From NCBI RefSeq assembly GCF_007004665.1, contig NZ_ML660069.1, forward strand, positions 1 to 51,346: DNA of 51,346 bases. The letters are read 5' to 3'. The notes beneath the pieces were generated by a model. That model saw nothing but the letters and a program-made list of their open reading frames with translations, did no database searches and was not told the origin of the DNA. This document shows, piece by piece, positions 37,545-47,213 of the stretch; position 1 is the first letter of the stretch; each line of letters starts with the position of its first letter. Source of the stretch: Denitrobaculum tricleocarpae. GTDB taxonomy: Bacteria > Pseudomonadota > Alphaproteobacteria > Kiloniellales > Kiloniellaceae. The position numbers and the translations under genes were made by a program.

Positions 37545-39716
37545 TCAGGCCGCCTTGACGGCACTCAGGAACCTATCCACCTCACCGCGCAGAAGTTCGG
37601 TTTGCTGCGAGAGTCCCTTCGAGGCATCCAGAACTTCGTTTGCCGCGTTGCCAGTCTCGGCACTGGCTTTGCTCACGTCCGCGATGTTGCGGTCAACCTG
37701 TTCGGTGCCGCTGGCGGCTTCCTGGGCGTTCCGGCTGATCTCCCCAGTCGCCGCGCCCTGCTCTTCGACGGCAGCGGCAATGGCGCCAGCCACCTCGTTG
37801 ACCTGACCGATGGATTTCGCGATCTCGTCGATCGCCCCGACCGCCTCGCCGGTCGCGTTCTGAATTCCCGAGACCTGCTCGGCGATCTCGTCCGTGGCCT
37901 TGCTGGTCTGGGAAGCGAGGTTCTTGACCTCCGAGGCGACGACGGCAAAGCCTTTGCCCGCTTCGCCCGCGCGCGCCGCTTCGATCGTCGCGTTCAAAGC
38001 CAGCAGGTTCGTTTGTTCGGCGATGTCGTTGATCAGATTAATGACCTCACCGACCTTCTGCGACGCCAGGACCAGACCCTGGACTTTCTCGGTCGCCTGT
38101 TCGGCTGCGTTGACAGCCGCATTCGCGGTGCTGGACGAGGTGGCAACCTGGCTCGATATCTCCGTGATCGAGGCGGAAAGCTCTTCCGATGCGGCCGCCA
38201 CGGTTTGGACATTGTTGCTCGCCTGCTGAGATGCGGCGGCGACAGAGCCTGAGCTCTCGCTTGCGCTTTGCGCCATGACGGTCATGGACTGCGCCGTCGC
38301 GCCCATCTGTTCGGTCGCGGAAACCACGCTGTTGATGACCTCTCCGACCTGCCGGTCGAAGCCCCTGGTCAAACCCTCGATGCGCTTTGCCCGCTGTTCA
38401 CGGGCGGCCCGCTCGGTTTCCTGCTGCGCGGTCAGCTCATCGGCCTTGATCATATTGTCCTTGAAGACCTGCACGGCCTTCGCCATGGCGCCCACTTCAT
38501 CGCCGCGCTCGGTGCCCGGAATTTCCGTCGACTTTTCGCCTTCCGCGAGGCGGCCCATGGCTGCGGTCATACGACCGATCGGTCCGGCGATACTGCTGCC
38601 GATGATCCAGCCGATACCGCCGCCAAGAACCAGAGAAACGATGATCCCCGAGACGATAGCGACGTCGGTGGAAGTCTCGGTTTCAAGGTTTTGTTGCTTG
38701 CGGATCTCCATCAGAGCGGCTTCCTCGGCCGAAAAGTCGGCCATCAAAGCGCGAAACCTGTCGAAGTAGACTTTACCGCGTGCTTCACCGATCAGATCGG
38801 CCATATCGTCCATGGTCTTGGCGCTGCCGATCTGGCGGCGCAACCCGATCATGGGCTCGGTCACCCCGGTCTGCCAGGACTTGATGGTTTCGTTCACTTC
38901 CGACAGGAGCGCAACCTGTGCCGGATTGTCGCTGACGGTTTCGCTGAGCGAAGCGGTAAGATCGAAAAATCTGGCGGAACCTGCGTTGTAAGGCTCGAGA
39001 AACTCTTCCTTGCCCGCCAGCAGGTAACCCCGCATGCCGGTTTCCATGTCAACGGCAGCCGCAATGATGTCGTTGGCCTGCGCCATCACCCGGTAGGTGT
39101 GTGTCACCCATCCGATGGTCTGCTCGGCAAGGCTGCTGTCCACGCTTGGCGCGCGCAGCAGCTCGGCAAAGTCGCTTTCACGCTGGACCAGCAGCACACG
39201 CTCACGCTCGATGAAGGTGGCGATCTGATCCCGGAACCTGTCGAAGAACGCCTTGCCCTTTGCCTGCCCGACGAGGGCGGCCATATCGTTCATGGTTTCC
39301 GCATCACCGATATCCCGGCGCAACTTGATGGTCGGTGTCGTGACTTCGGCCTGCCATTCGCGCAGAACCTTTTCCACCTCGCCCAGCCGGGCGACCTGCC
39401 CCGGATTGTCGCTTACGACCTCCTGCAAAGACGTGATGCCCTCGTAAGTGGCCTTCTCACCATTGTTATAAGGCTCGAGGAATTCATCCTTTCCCGCCAA
39501 CAGGAAGCCGCGCATGCCGGTTTCCATATCCACGGCGGCGGCGACGATTGCGTCGGCTTTGCCGAGAACCTTATAGGTGTGGTTCACCCAGCCCGCCGTC
39601 GTCGTGATTTTGTTGATGCTGGTAATCGCGATCACGCCCAGAGCCAGCGTAAAGATCAGAGGTATAGAAATACCGAAAAGAACTTTCGGCTTCGTTTTAA
39701 TCGACGACCAATTCAT
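37545..39716 (-). CDS. Methyl-accepting chemotaxis protein with duplicated CHASE3-like sensor
   Basis: Membrane chemoreceptor feeding CheA. The 723-residue protein has TM1 (about 11-33), a long periplasmic region, TM2 (about 353-373), HAMP (about 374-425) and a methyl-accepting signalling domain with the hairpin tip [19 protein letters not shown] and [15 protein letters not shown]. The periplasmic region is a tandem duplication with a 160-residue period: [28 protein letters not shown] (from about 43) repeats as [28 protein letters not shown] (from about 203), both followed by LLAGK and EFLEPYN. This is the CHASE3-type fold. The ligand is unknown. No che genes are nearby. Confidence 0.95.
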   Translation of the reverse strand: MNWSSIKTKPKVLFGISIPLIFTLALGVIAITSINKITTTAGWVNHTYKVLGKADAIVAAAVDMETGMRGFLLAGKDEFLEPYNNGEKATYEGITSLQEVVSDNPGQVARLGEVEKVLREWQAEVTTPTIKLRRDIGDAETMNDMAALVGQAKGKAFFDRFRDQIATFIERERVLLVQRESDFAELLRAPSVDSSLAEQTIGWVTHTYRVMAQANDIIAAAVDMETGMRGYLLAGKEEFLEPYNAGSARFFDLTASLSETVSDNPAQVALLSEVNETIKSWQTGVTEPMIGLRRQIGSAKTMDDMADLIGEARGKVYFDRFRALMADFSAEEAALMEIRKQQNLETETSTDVAIVSGIIVSLVLGGGIGWIIGSSIAGPIGRMTAAMGRLAEGEKSTEIPGTERGDEVGAMAKAVQVFKDNMIKADELTAQQETERAAREQRAKRIEGLTRGFDRQVGEVINSVVSATEQMGATAQSMTVMAQSASESSGSVAAASQQASNNVQTVAAASEELSASITEISSQVATSSSTANAAVNAAEQATEKVQGLVLASQKVGEVINLINDIAEQTNLLALNATIEAARAGEAGKGFAVVASEVKNLASQTSKATDEIAEQVSGIQNATGEAVGAIDEIAKSIGQVNEVAGAIAAAVEEQGAATGEISRNAQEAASGTEQVDRNIADVSKASAETGNAANEVLDASKGLSQQTELLRGEVDRFLSAVKAA

Positions 39717-40070
39717 AACCGCGGCTCCGGATCAGCTGCACTCTCAGGTGGAATTTGCGATCCTCACAATGCGATACAAAGGTTGCTAACTGTTTAAACA
39801 ATTTGTATTTGTGTAAACATTATTCTTCTGATCTACGCAATTTCTGCGCAGGCTGGGCCGCCTGCCCTCTGCAGCTTGCAAAAGGCAGGCGGTAAACGGC
39901 AGCCGCGTCATCACGAAAGACAGTGGTCGGGCCCAGCGCTCACCGATCAGACGATCGCGCCAGCCCCTGGACCGGATCAAGGTTAGATGGAATCGCCTTC
40001 GGCGATCCGTCGTACCGGTGAGTCTGCTCTAACACTATGACGCGCTCCAGGCGCTCCCGGGACGTTCAAT
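39717..40070. other. Intergenic region upstream of the chemoreceptor
   Basis: 354 bases. 39770-39835 is AT-rich and is the likely promoter of the chemoreceptor gene. A small hairpin TCGCCTTCGGCGA lies near 39993-40005. No gene supported. Confidence 0.4.
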
Positions 40071-40397
40071 TCAGTAAGAAGGAACGCCGGGGAAACTGCA
40101 GGCGCCACGGCTGTAGACGTCTTTGATATGGCCGACCCTGTTCATGCTGATCACGAGATGACCATCGCAGTTATGAAAGCTGACCGTGGCGTTGTAACCT
40201 CTGACGATGTCGCTCCCTTCCCCCGCGCGCCGGCGCGGCAGGATAGAGATTTTATCGACGTCCGCCTCGCTGATGCCCTTCGTGCTCAAGTGCCGCTCAA
40301 CGTCCGGGCGCAGGTTTTCGAAACGGGCCGCTGCCGGCAGGGTGACACCGGCGATGAGAGCTGCGGAAAGAACAGCTTTAGGGATGATATTACGCAT
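40071..40397 (-). CDS. Small secreted hypothetical protein
   Basis: The 108-residue product has a clear Sec leader (RNIIPKAVLSAALIAGVTL, cleavage near PAAA) and a short mature domain with ENLRPDVERHLSTKGI, VDKISILP, and two Cys (in HNCDGH and GACSFPG) that may form a disulfide. I do not recognise the family. It is monocistronic, with an AT-rich upstream region. Confidence 0.7.
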   Translation of the reverse strand: MRNIIPKAVLSAALIAGVTLPAAARFENLRPDVERHLSTKGISEADVDKISILPRRRAGEGSDIVRGYNATVSFHNCDGHLVISMNRVGHIKDVYSRGACSFPGVPSY

Positions 40398-40921
40398 AAG
40401 AATGCTCCGCTCTGGTTGTCCATTGCAGAGCAGCTAAGAAGCCTTCTCCCATTCTGCGCGTCACGCTTTTGTGAGATGTCCGCTCGCGTCATGCCCATGA
40501 GCGTAAAAAATCCAGGCCTCCTCTGGCTTGGCGTCAGGTAAATAATTTTTATTTTAAATAACAAAAGGTTAGTGGATATTTAAACGAATTGAGTTCCGTC
40601 AATAAACTGTGACAACTTGTGATAAAGCCGGGGCTTTCGTGAGCAAGGAAACGCCGCCACCTATAGAGGTCGGCTGCGCGCGAAATTCTCAGCAAATAGC
40701 CGGGCCGGATCCGGGTTTATGCGCAATCTGGGACCGGCGCTCATTTGCGTTCCTCTCCTGCTGGCGGTCGCTTTGAACAGAGCAGGTCCAAAGGTAAGGC
40801 GGCCCCACTTGCGCGCACCCCCTGAGCTCGTGCCTTGTCTGGCCTTCGCCCGTGACGGGCGCCCTGAGCGGACGCCGCCCGAAGCGATAGACCCCGGTCT
40901 CACCAAAGAGCCCGTTTCCGC
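40398..40921. other. Intergenic region, AT-rich left part
   Basis: About 520 bases. 40530-40620 is strongly AT-rich and probably holds the promoter for the secreted protein on the minus strand. 40700-40921 is GC-rich, with only overlapping chance frames in both directions (one begins like a leader peptide but runs into the XRE gene antisense). No gene supported. Confidence 0.4.
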
Positions 40922-41215
40922 TTACCTGCAAGCCGCTGAGGCGGAAGATGACCGCGCGCGGCTTTGGTACTGTTCCTCGAAACCCTTGTAGCACTTGAAG
41001 AAGGCCGCCATCGACGTGCCGAAAACCTCGCAGGCTGCGTAGAGACTGATGGCTTCCAGATGCTGCGCCCCGCTCTCAACCCGCCGGATCCGCTCGGGGG
41101 TGACCCCGAGGTGCTTCGCGAGACGCTCCTGGCTCATGCCGTTGTGAATCCGGTACTGGACGAGGCGGCGCGCCACGAATTGATTCAGGATTTTATTCTT
41201 TTGACTGCTGTCCAT
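40922..41215 (-). CDS. XRE-family helix-turn-helix regulator
   Basis: A small 97-residue DNA-binding protein. Residues 16-70 form a Cro/C1-type helix-turn-helix: RLVQYRIHNGMSQERLAKHLGVT then RIRRVESGAQHLEAISLYAACEVFG. The C-terminal 25 residues are unstructured and Ser/Ala-rich. It lies 71 bases downstream of the CheY-like gene on the same strand, so they may share a transcript. Its target is unknown. Confidence 0.85.
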   Translation of the reverse strand: MDSSQKNKILNQFVARRLVQYRIHNGMSQERLAKHLGVTPERIRRVESGAQHLEAISLYAACEVFGTSMAAFFKCYKGFEEQYQSRARSSSASAACR

Positions 41216-41286
41216 GCTTCACGCTCTCCTGGCGAGAGCTCCTTTGTTAAAAGTTCGTCGATAAAAGCCGTATGGCCCGGTTCCGG

Positions 41287-41706
41287 TTACCGGCGGGCGA
41301 TCGCGCTCAAGGCCTCGCGCCGGGCGACTGCGTTAACGATTTCCTGCTGCAGCGTGGTGCGAAGCACCGGCTTAATCAGATAGCCGTCCGCACCCGCCGA
41401 AAGCGCGGCTTTTCGGGTCTCTTCGCAGTCATCGGTGGTCACGACCAGGATCGGCGTCTGCGCGTTGGGACCCTCACCTTTCCGGACGGCGTCGATCAGT
41501 TCGATGCCGCTCAGGTTCAAAAAATTGAGGTCCGTCAGGACCACGTCAAATTGCCGCTCCTGCAGCAACTGAACCGCATGCTGAGGGCTGTCCGGGCAGG
41601 ACGCATCCCCGCCAAGACTCTTCAACAGCATCGGCAGCACCCCGTGATCCAGGGTTTCTTCCTGGATCACGAGATTCTGCTGCAGGGAACGCGATCGTCC
41701 GAGCAT
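41287..41706 (-). CDS. Single-domain response regulator (CheY-like)
   Basis: The 139-residue product is a receiver domain with no output domain: phospho-acceptor Asp59 in VVLTDLNF, switch Thr90 in ILVVTTDD and Lys112 in GYLIKPV. The N-terminal acidic pair is displaced (EE at 16-17 in LVIQEETLDHG), as in other atypical receivers. The kinase is not encoded nearby. It is followed by the XRE gene on the same strand. Confidence 0.88.
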   Translation of the reverse strand: MLGRSRSLQQNLVIQEETLDHGVLPMLLKSLGGDASCPDSPQHAVQLLQERQFDVVLTDLNFLNLSGIELIDAVRKGEGPNAQTPILVVTTDDCEETRKAALSAGADGYLIKPVLRTTLQQEIVNAVARREALSAIARR

Positions 41707-42116
41707 CTTTATCTCCGTACGGCGGCAAGCCGCCTCTTCTGCAGATCAGGGCAACAGCGAATCGCCATAGGCGACCCCCGAAGCCGCAAATCCGCGTGCT
41801 TTGTTTGGGTTGGATCGGATTCACATGTTTTGGCGGAACCCCAGTATGGCTGAACCCCAGTATGGTGGAACTGAAGTGTGGTGGAACTGAAGCGGCTGCC
41901 GCTGGGTCGAGAAGACGTCGATGGTCAGGTCTCGACCAAACCATGATCCGATCTGGTCGGGGGTCGTTACCAAAGAACGGCGGGCAAAGTGAAGAACAAC
42001 GGGCGTTGTAACGCCGTGCGCCACGGCCGCGGGCCGGTCGCGCCACCACAGCGAATGACAGTTGACAAGCGCCCGCAGCCCTCTAGCATTCTGCAGTGCC
42101 TGCGGAGAATTTCGAC
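41707..42116. other. Intergenic region with two short direct repeats
   Basis: About 400 bases between divergent genes. GAACCCCAGTATGG occurs twice (near 41836-41865) and TGTGGTGGAACTGAAG-type units occur twice right after it (near 41865-41892). No gene, terminator or firm promoter is seen. Confidence 0.45.
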
Positions 42117-43985
42117 GTGAGCTATGAGCAGAAACCCAAGGTTTTCAGCCCTGAAGAGGCCCAGGCCGCACTCGGCAGAATCCGCGACAGCGGTGTGCTC
42201 GGCAGCAAGTCCCGCATTCAAAAGTTACTCGGCTATCTCGTCCAGATGGAAATCGAAGGTCAGGGCGAAAAATTAAAAGCCTACACCATCGCAACCGAGG
42301 CCCTGGGACGGGGAAGCGACTTTGATCCGGGCACGGACAGCATTGTCCGCGTGGAGGTCAACCGCCTGCGGCAGGCCCTGGAACATTACTATAATACCAA
42401 GGGCGCGCAGGAGTCGCTCAGGATCAATATCCCAAAAGGCAGCTACCGGCCGCGGCTTCATGCCTTCGGCATCCGGCCGCCTGGACCAGGGGCAAAGCCG
42501 GGGCCAGGGGCAAAGCCGGGGCCAGGGGCAGCGCCGGAATCAGTAGCGGAGGCAGCCTTGGATGAAGCCTCGGGTGACGCACCGGGGCATGCTTCGGGGC
42601 ACGCGGCTCAGCCCAAGGCCGGCTCCTGGTCTTCGCATTGGTTTGCGGCGCTGACCGCCTTTGCAACCCTCGCCGCGGTTATCCTGGTGACGCTGCTGCT
42701 GAAGCCGGGCCTGGATCCGGGCGCGCCGACAGGCCCAATCGTGCTTGACCGCACCCACCAGCTTGACCGCAACGCCATCACGGTCGCTGTCCTGCCCTTC
42801 AGGAGCCTGTCGGACAGCGCGCGCGCGACGCAGCTTTCCGGCGGCATGGCCAAGGAATTGCGCAGTTCCCTCTCCAGAAACCAGGCCCTGTCCCTTATCA
42901 CCAACATTCCCTTCAACGAAGGCACGAGCACGGAGGATTTGCGTGCGCTCGGCCGCAGCGGACAGGTCGCGTACTTCGTGACCGGAAGCGTGCAGGAGCT
43001 TTCCGGCAGTCTGCGTGTCGCCGTGGAGCTTTTGGACGGCACGAGCGGAGAAGTCATCTGGGCCCGGACCTACCCTGAGGATTCCCCGAAAGTCGAAGCT
43101 TTCCGCGACAGCTTTGTCATGGCGGTTTCAAGCGATCTGCGGCCACAGCTCTACAGCGCCTCAAAGCGCGCAATTTCGGCAAAAGACCCGAACGACCTCT
43201 CGGCATGGGAACTTTATCTTATGGCGACCTGGGCACCGGGCGAGGCGCTCAGCAGCCTGGAATGGGAGAAAGAACGGATCGAACTGGCGCGGCGCTCGGT
43301 GACGCTCCGGCCCCGCTTCGGCCAGGCTCACGCGGTTCTCGCCGACAAACTGGCCTATCTTGCCGCCGTGGATCCGCCGTCAAATTCCCACGCCACGCTG
43401 AAGGAGGCACTGTTTCATGCTCATTCGGCCCATGAGTTGGCACCCAGCGACGCGGACGTTCTGTTCAACCTCGCCATTCACTACTGGCACGTGGGCAAGA
43501 TCGGACAGGCAACGCGGAGCATGGCCCGGGTCCTGGAGCTTGACCCCAGTCACGTCCTGGCGCGCATCCTGGTCGAGACCTTTCCCTACACCTGCAGCCC
43601 ACCCCCCGACGAAGTCCTGGAGGCAGCGATCGCCTACGATGCCGCGCTCGCGCCGGACAATCCCGTGCGCTGGGTGACACTGACCTGGGTCAGCATGCTG
43701 CATCTGAACAGAAGCGAGCTGGATCTTGCGTTGGCCGCGGAACAGCGGACCCATCAGATTTTCCAGACGCCCGATACCGTCCTGCGGATGGCCGCCCTGC
43801 TGAACGGCCTGGACCGCACGGAGGACGCAAGGGTCCTGATCGAAGCGCAACGCCGGAACTGGCCCAACATAGATCCCGGGCACTTCGCCGAGGTTACCAT
43901 GCCACGGCGATGCCATGAGGCCGCCGACGCCGAGCCAACTCTCCAGCTTTACCGTGACCTGGCGCGGGACGCGGACCCGGGTTAA
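42117..43985 (+). CDS. Membrane protein with winged-helix-like N-terminus, TolB-like domain and TPR repeats
   Basis: About 622 residues. The N-terminal 100 residues (VLGSKSRIQKLLGYLV, ALGRGSDFDPGTDSIVRVEV, INIPKGSYRP) match a domain found at the front of many TPR/adenylate-cyclase-like signalling proteins. A Pro/Gly/Ala linker follows, then one membrane segment (WFAALTAFATLAAVILVTLLL), a TolB/FlgO-like domain (ITVAVLPFRSLSDSARATQL, VAYFVTGSVQELSGSLRV) and C-terminal TPR-like helices. I chose GTG 42117 with GGAG 9 bases upstream; GTG 42096 is also open. The role is unknown; it probably senses across the membrane. Confidence 0.8.
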   Translation: MSYEQKPKVFSPEEAQAALGRIRDSGVLGSKSRIQKLLGYLVQMEIEGQGEKLKAYTIATEALGRGSDFDPGTDSIVRVEVNRLRQALEHYYNTKGAQESLRINIPKGSYRPRLHAFGIRPPGPGAKPGPGAKPGPGAAPESVAEAALDEASGDAPGHASGHAAQPKAGSWSSHWFAALTAFATLAAVILVTLLLKPGLDPGAPTGPIVLDRTHQLDRNAITVAVLPFRSLSDSARATQLSGGMAKELRSSLSRNQALSLITNIPFNEGTSTEDLRALGRSGQVAYFVTGSVQELSGSLRVAVELLDGTSGEVIWARTYPEDSPKVEAFRDSFVMAVSSDLRPQLYSASKRAISAKDPNDLSAWELYLMATWAPGEALSSLEWEKERIELARRSVTLRPRFGQAHAVLADKLAYLAAVDPPSNSHATLKEALFHAHSAHELAPSDADVLFNLAIHYWHVGKIGQATRSMARVLELDPSHVLARILVETFPYTCSPPPDEVLEAAIAYDAALAPDNPVRWVTLTWVSMLHLNRSELDLALAAEQRTHQIFQTPDTVLRMAALLNGLDRTEDARVLIEAQRRNWPNIDPGHFAEVTMPRRCHEAADAEPTLQLYRDLARDADPG

Positions 43986-44016
43986 GCGCCGCGCAAGGTG
44001 AGCCTCGGCGTGCCTC

Positions 44017-44931
44017 TTACTCCCAGGGCAGATCCCTGCAGGCCGCGCTCAGATGATCGATCAGCAGCCGCAGCCGCGTCGATAGAAAGCGGTTTGGCGG
44101 GAAGACGGCGTGGATATCGCGTTCGGGCCAGGTGACATAGCCCGGCAGGAGAGACCGCAGACTGCCGTCTTTCAGATGCTCCGCGACATAAAAGATCGGC
44201 AGCGCCACAATTCCGATACCCTCGAGCGCGGCATCACAGAGCACACTGCCCGAATCGCATTTAAAGCTGCCCTTCAGATCGACCTGGCCGGGCCGCTTGC
44301 CACGTCCTTTGTAACGCCACTCGTGCCGTGCGTTGTTACGGGTGTAGAGCATGACGTTGTGGCGGGCCAGGTCCGCTGGGGCGGCCGGTGTGCCATGTTG
44401 CTTGAGATACGCCGGGCTGGCGCAGATGACGAAGGGACAGGAGGCCAGACGCCGTGCGGTCAGGCTGCTGTCCTCAAGGGATCCGATCCGCACCACCAGA
44501 TCGAAACCCTCTGCGGAGATATCGACGAAACGGTCATCCAGACTGACATCCAGCTCGACCTCGGGATAGCGCCGCGCGAAGGCGGCGACCGCCCGCCCCA
44601 GATACTTGATCCCCAGGCTGAGCGGCAGGCTGACCTTCAACGGCCCCCGGGGGCGGGACTTCAGCTCGTAAACCTGTTCCTGGGCCTCGCGCAGGTCGTC
44701 CAGGGCCCGTGCGGCGCGCGCGAAGAAGACCGCCCCCTCTTCCGTGACGGAAACCTTCCGCGTCGTGCGGTTGAGAAGTTTGACCTGCAGATCGAGTTCC
44801 AGGTTCTGAACCTGCTTGGAGACGGCCGAGCTGGTGATGCCGAGATCACGGGCGGCCCCGATAAAACTCTCGTTCCTGACCACGGCAATGAAGATGCCGA
44901 CTCGCGATAACTGGTCCAATTTAATTATCAA
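44017..44931 (-). CDS. LysR-family transcriptional regulator
   Basis: The 304-residue product has an N-terminal winged helix-turn-helix (ESFIGAARDLGITSSAVSKQVQNLE, then LLNRTTRKVSVTEEG) and a LysR substrate-binding domain. It diverges from the DoxX gene with a 107-base AT-rich gap, the standard LysR layout, so the DoxX gene and perhaps the hydrolase beyond are the likely targets. The effector is unknown. Confidence 0.94.
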   Translation of the reverse strand: MIIKLDQLSRVGIFIAVVRNESFIGAARDLGITSSAVSKQVQNLELDLQVKLLNRTTRKVSVTEEGAVFFARAARALDDLREAQEQVYELKSRPRGPLKVSLPLSLGIKYLGRAVAAFARRYPEVELDVSLDDRFVDISAEGFDLVVRIGSLEDSSLTARRLASCPFVICASPAYLKQHGTPAAPADLARHNVMLYTRNNARHEWRYKGRGKRPGQVDLKGSFKCDSGSVLCDAALEGIGIVALPIFYVAEHLKDGSLRSLLPGYVTWPERDIHAVFPPNRFLSTRLRLLIDHLSAACRDLPWE

Positions 44932-45038
44932 TCAAATGGAAATAATTTCTTTCTGAAACTCAATATTATCAATTTCAGTCCAAAACACAATCTTCCAGTC
45001 ATGCAGACACCAAGCCCACAGAGAAACGGAGATAAGTC

Positions 45039-45470
45039 ATGACACAGGAAATGAATGCCAGGCACAGTGCTTTCATCATGCGACTGGCGCTGGGAGGGAT
45101 TTTACTCGCCCACGGACTGCTCAAGCTTTTCGTCTTCACCATCCCAGGAACGGTTGGCTTTTTTGAGAGCCTCGGCCTGCCGGCGATCGTCGCCTACCTG
45201 ACCATCTTCGGTGAAATTGTCGGCGGTACCGCGATCATACTCGGTCTCTACACGCGGCTCGCCGCGGTCCTTTCCCTGCCCATCCTCCTGGGCGCGTTCT
45301 GGACGCATGCCGGCAACGGCTGGGTCTTCAGCAACGAGGGTGGCGGATGGGAATTTCCCCTGCTGCTGGTCGTGATCGCGATCGCCGTCGCCCTGAACGG
45401 CAACGGCGCCTATGCCCTCCGCAAGCTGCCGGTGGTGGACAACCTTATCCCGCAGACCCTGAGAGGATGA
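45039..45470 (+). CDS. DoxX-family membrane protein
   Basis: The 143-residue inner-membrane protein has four predicted helices: FIMRLALGGILLAHGLLKLF, the TIFGEIVGGTAIILGLYTRLAA block typical of DoxX, a third near LPILLGAFW, and LLLVVIAIAVALNG. DoxX proteins are linked to redox and thiol stress or quinone metabolism in various bacteria, but this one cannot be assigned further. It diverges from the LysR gene; GGAGATAAGTC precedes ATG 45039. Confidence 0.9.
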   Translation: MTQEMNARHSAFIMRLALGGILLAHGLLKLFVFTIPGTVGFFESLGLPAIVAYLTIFGEIVGGTAIILGLYTRLAAVLSLPILLGAFWTHAGNGWVFSNEGGGWEFPLLLVVIAIAVALNGNGAYALRKLPVVDNLIPQTLRG

Positions 45471-45723
45471 AGGTAACGGCCATCGCACAAATCCCACACT
45501 GCCAATACAATGCGCTGGGTCCCGATTTGCAGAGCATCCTCTAGAATTGCCGCGACGATAGAGATGCGGCGACGATAGAGATGCCGGGGAGATCGGGGTC
45601 CAGCCGCTTACCGCTCGTAAAAAGAGCGGATCAATGGGGCGGGCCCTTGATTCTGCCTGGCGAACAGCAAGATGATGTAGCTAAAGCCTCATCGAACGAT
45701 CAGCAATAACAGGGAGCCGAATC

Positions 45724-46608
45724 ATGCGTCTTACGGCAAAGGACTTCGATCAGGAACTTCTGGACCTCTACGATTTCTATGCGCATGGCAGAATTACCAA
45801 GCGCGAATTTCTGGAGGGCGCGGGAAAGTTCGCAGTGGGCGGTGTGACGGCGCTGGGCCTGCTCAACCTGCTGTCACCGAAATATGCGCTGGCGCAGCAG
45901 GTGGCCGAGGACGACCCGGCGATCAAGGCGGAATACATCGAGTACGACTCGCCGAACGGCCACGGCACGGTCAAAGGTTACCTGGTAAAACCGTTGGAGG
46001 TCTCCGGACCGCCGCCTGCCGTGCTGGTGGTTCACGAGAACCGGGGTCTCAACCCCTACATCGAAGACGTGGCACGGCGAACGGCCAAAGCCGGGTTCCT
46101 GGCGCTGGCCCCTGACGGCCTGACCTCGGTCGGCGGATACCCCGGAAACGACGATGATGGCCGGGCGCTTCAAAAGACGGTGGACGGCACGAAGCTGATG
46201 AACGACTTCTTCGCCGGTTTCGAACACCTGATGGCCCGCGACGACAGCAGCGACAAAGTGGGTGCCGTCGGATTTTGCTATGGTGGGGGCGTCTGCAATG
46301 CCCTGGCCGTCGCCTATCCCGAACTCTCGGCCTCGGTGCCCTTCTATGGACGGCATGCGAAAGCCGAGGACGTGCCGCGCATCCAGGCCCCTCTCCTGCT
46401 GCATTTCGGTGAGCTCGACAAGCGTATCAACGAAGGTTGGCCCGCCTATGAAGCCGCGCTGAAGGCGAACGACAAGGACTACAGGGCCTATATCTATCCA
46501 GACGCCAACCACGGGTTCCACAACGACACCACGCCCCGCTACGACCAGGAAGCGGCGGAGCTCGCCTGGACCCGGACCATCGACTTTTTCAAGGAGCACC
46601 TGGCTTAG
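45724..46608 (+). CDS. Dienelactone hydrolase family protein, YghX-like, exported
   Basis: Alpha/beta hydrolase with a Cys-Asp-His triad: Cys185 in GFCYGGG, Asp232 in FGELDKRI and His263 in DANHGFHN. The N-terminal 60 residues ([20 protein letters not shown], then [16 protein letters not shown] and a hydrophobic stretch ending ALA) match the YghX layout and carry a Lys-Arg variant of the twin-arginine motif (25-30), so export by Tat is likely. It is 294 residues long. GGGAGCC lies before ATG 45724. It stands alone, about 250 bases after the DoxX gene. The natural substrate is unknown. Confidence 0.9.
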   Translation: MRLTAKDFDQELLDLYDFYAHGRITKREFLEGAGKFAVGGVTALGLLNLLSPKYALAQQVAEDDPAIKAEYIEYDSPNGHGTVKGYLVKPLEVSGPPPAVLVVHENRGLNPYIEDVARRTAKAGFLALAPDGLTSVGGYPGNDDDGRALQKTVDGTKLMNDFFAGFEHLMARDDSSDKVGAVGFCYGGGVCNALAVAYPELSASVPFYGRHAKAEDVPRIQAPLLLHFGELDKRINEGWPAYEAALKANDKDYRAYIYPDANHGFHNDTTPRYDQEAAELAWTRTIDFFKEHLA

Positions 46609-46800
46609 GTCAGGGAGGTCGCGAAAAGCGAACTGGTTCGATTTGCCCCTGGTGAGGAACGTTCGACAATGAGGGTCGAGCCGGCCCCTGGGATGGCGGG
46701 TCGTTACCGGGGATCAATTTCGCTGAACTTGCTGGGGAGGGACACACACTTGCGCTCTTCCCGGAGCTCAGCCCCTCGACTTGGATGGGCCACGGCCTTA

Positions 46801-47098
46801 GGTTGAGGACTCCTATTTCTTGACGGTCTTGACGATAAAATTATGTTTTCTGGCAAGGAGTTAAGAGTGGAGCGATGCTATAGCATCGTGACCCCATAGC
46901 TGAAAGAAGGGCGACACGACGCTGTCCAGAACGTGGTTCCCAGAACTCATAATCTTATCGCCCGGATGGGTCGTATTTTGCCGGGTTTTAGGTGCGTTGA
47001 CGCCTCTCACCGGGCCTACGGGCCCGCTTTCGAGACCTCTCCTGCCTAAAACCAGGCAAAACACGATCAAGACCATCAAGGAATAGGAGTCCTCAACC
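46801..47098. mobile_element. MITE-like element, copy 2 (298 bp, inverted relative to copy 1)
   Basis: Terminal inverted repeats of 32 bases (GGTTGAGGACTCCTATT...) differ at only two positions, and TA lies outside both ends (46799-46800, 47099-47100). The body aligns along its whole length with the reverse complement of copy 1, with the same CATCGTGAC, GACGCTGTCCAGAAC and GCTTTCGAGACCTCTCC blocks. Copy 2 has about 29 extra bases, partly from duplication of CCAGAAC. The ends are better preserved than in copy 1, but the internal long hairpin is less perfect. No transposase. Confidence 0.85.
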
Positions 47099-47100
47099 TA

Positions 47101-47129
47101 GGTTAAGGACCCCTATTCCTTGATGGTCG
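47101..47129. repeat. Solo end of a third MITE-like element
   Basis: GGTTAAGGACCCCTATTCCT continues into TGATGGTC directly after the right end of copy 2 and matches the terminal repeat with three mismatches, pointing away from copy 2. After this the similarity stops. It is either a remnant of a tail-to-tail neighbour or an old excision scar. Confidence 0.6.
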
Positions 47130-47213
47130 TTAGTGCGCGGAGTGTTTGCAGAAACGGACGCCAGCCGATAAGGCAGGAGGGCAGGATGTTTTCTCAATGC
47201 AAGCAGTTCAATA

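Noticed and set aside
38268-39797. 509-codon open frame on the plus strand
   Set aside because: Antisense to the chemoreceptor gene, with no recognisable domain and a repeat structure that simply mirrors the CHASE3 duplication.
40719-40991. Leader-like 90-codon frame on the plus strand
   Set aside because: The first 20 residues look like a signal peptide, but the rest is Pro/Arg-rich and its end is antisense to the XRE gene; no ribosome binding site.
46861-47079. 72-codon frame inside MITE-like copy 2
   Set aside because: It follows the palindromic element, is not preserved as an intact frame in copy 1, and has no ribosome binding site.
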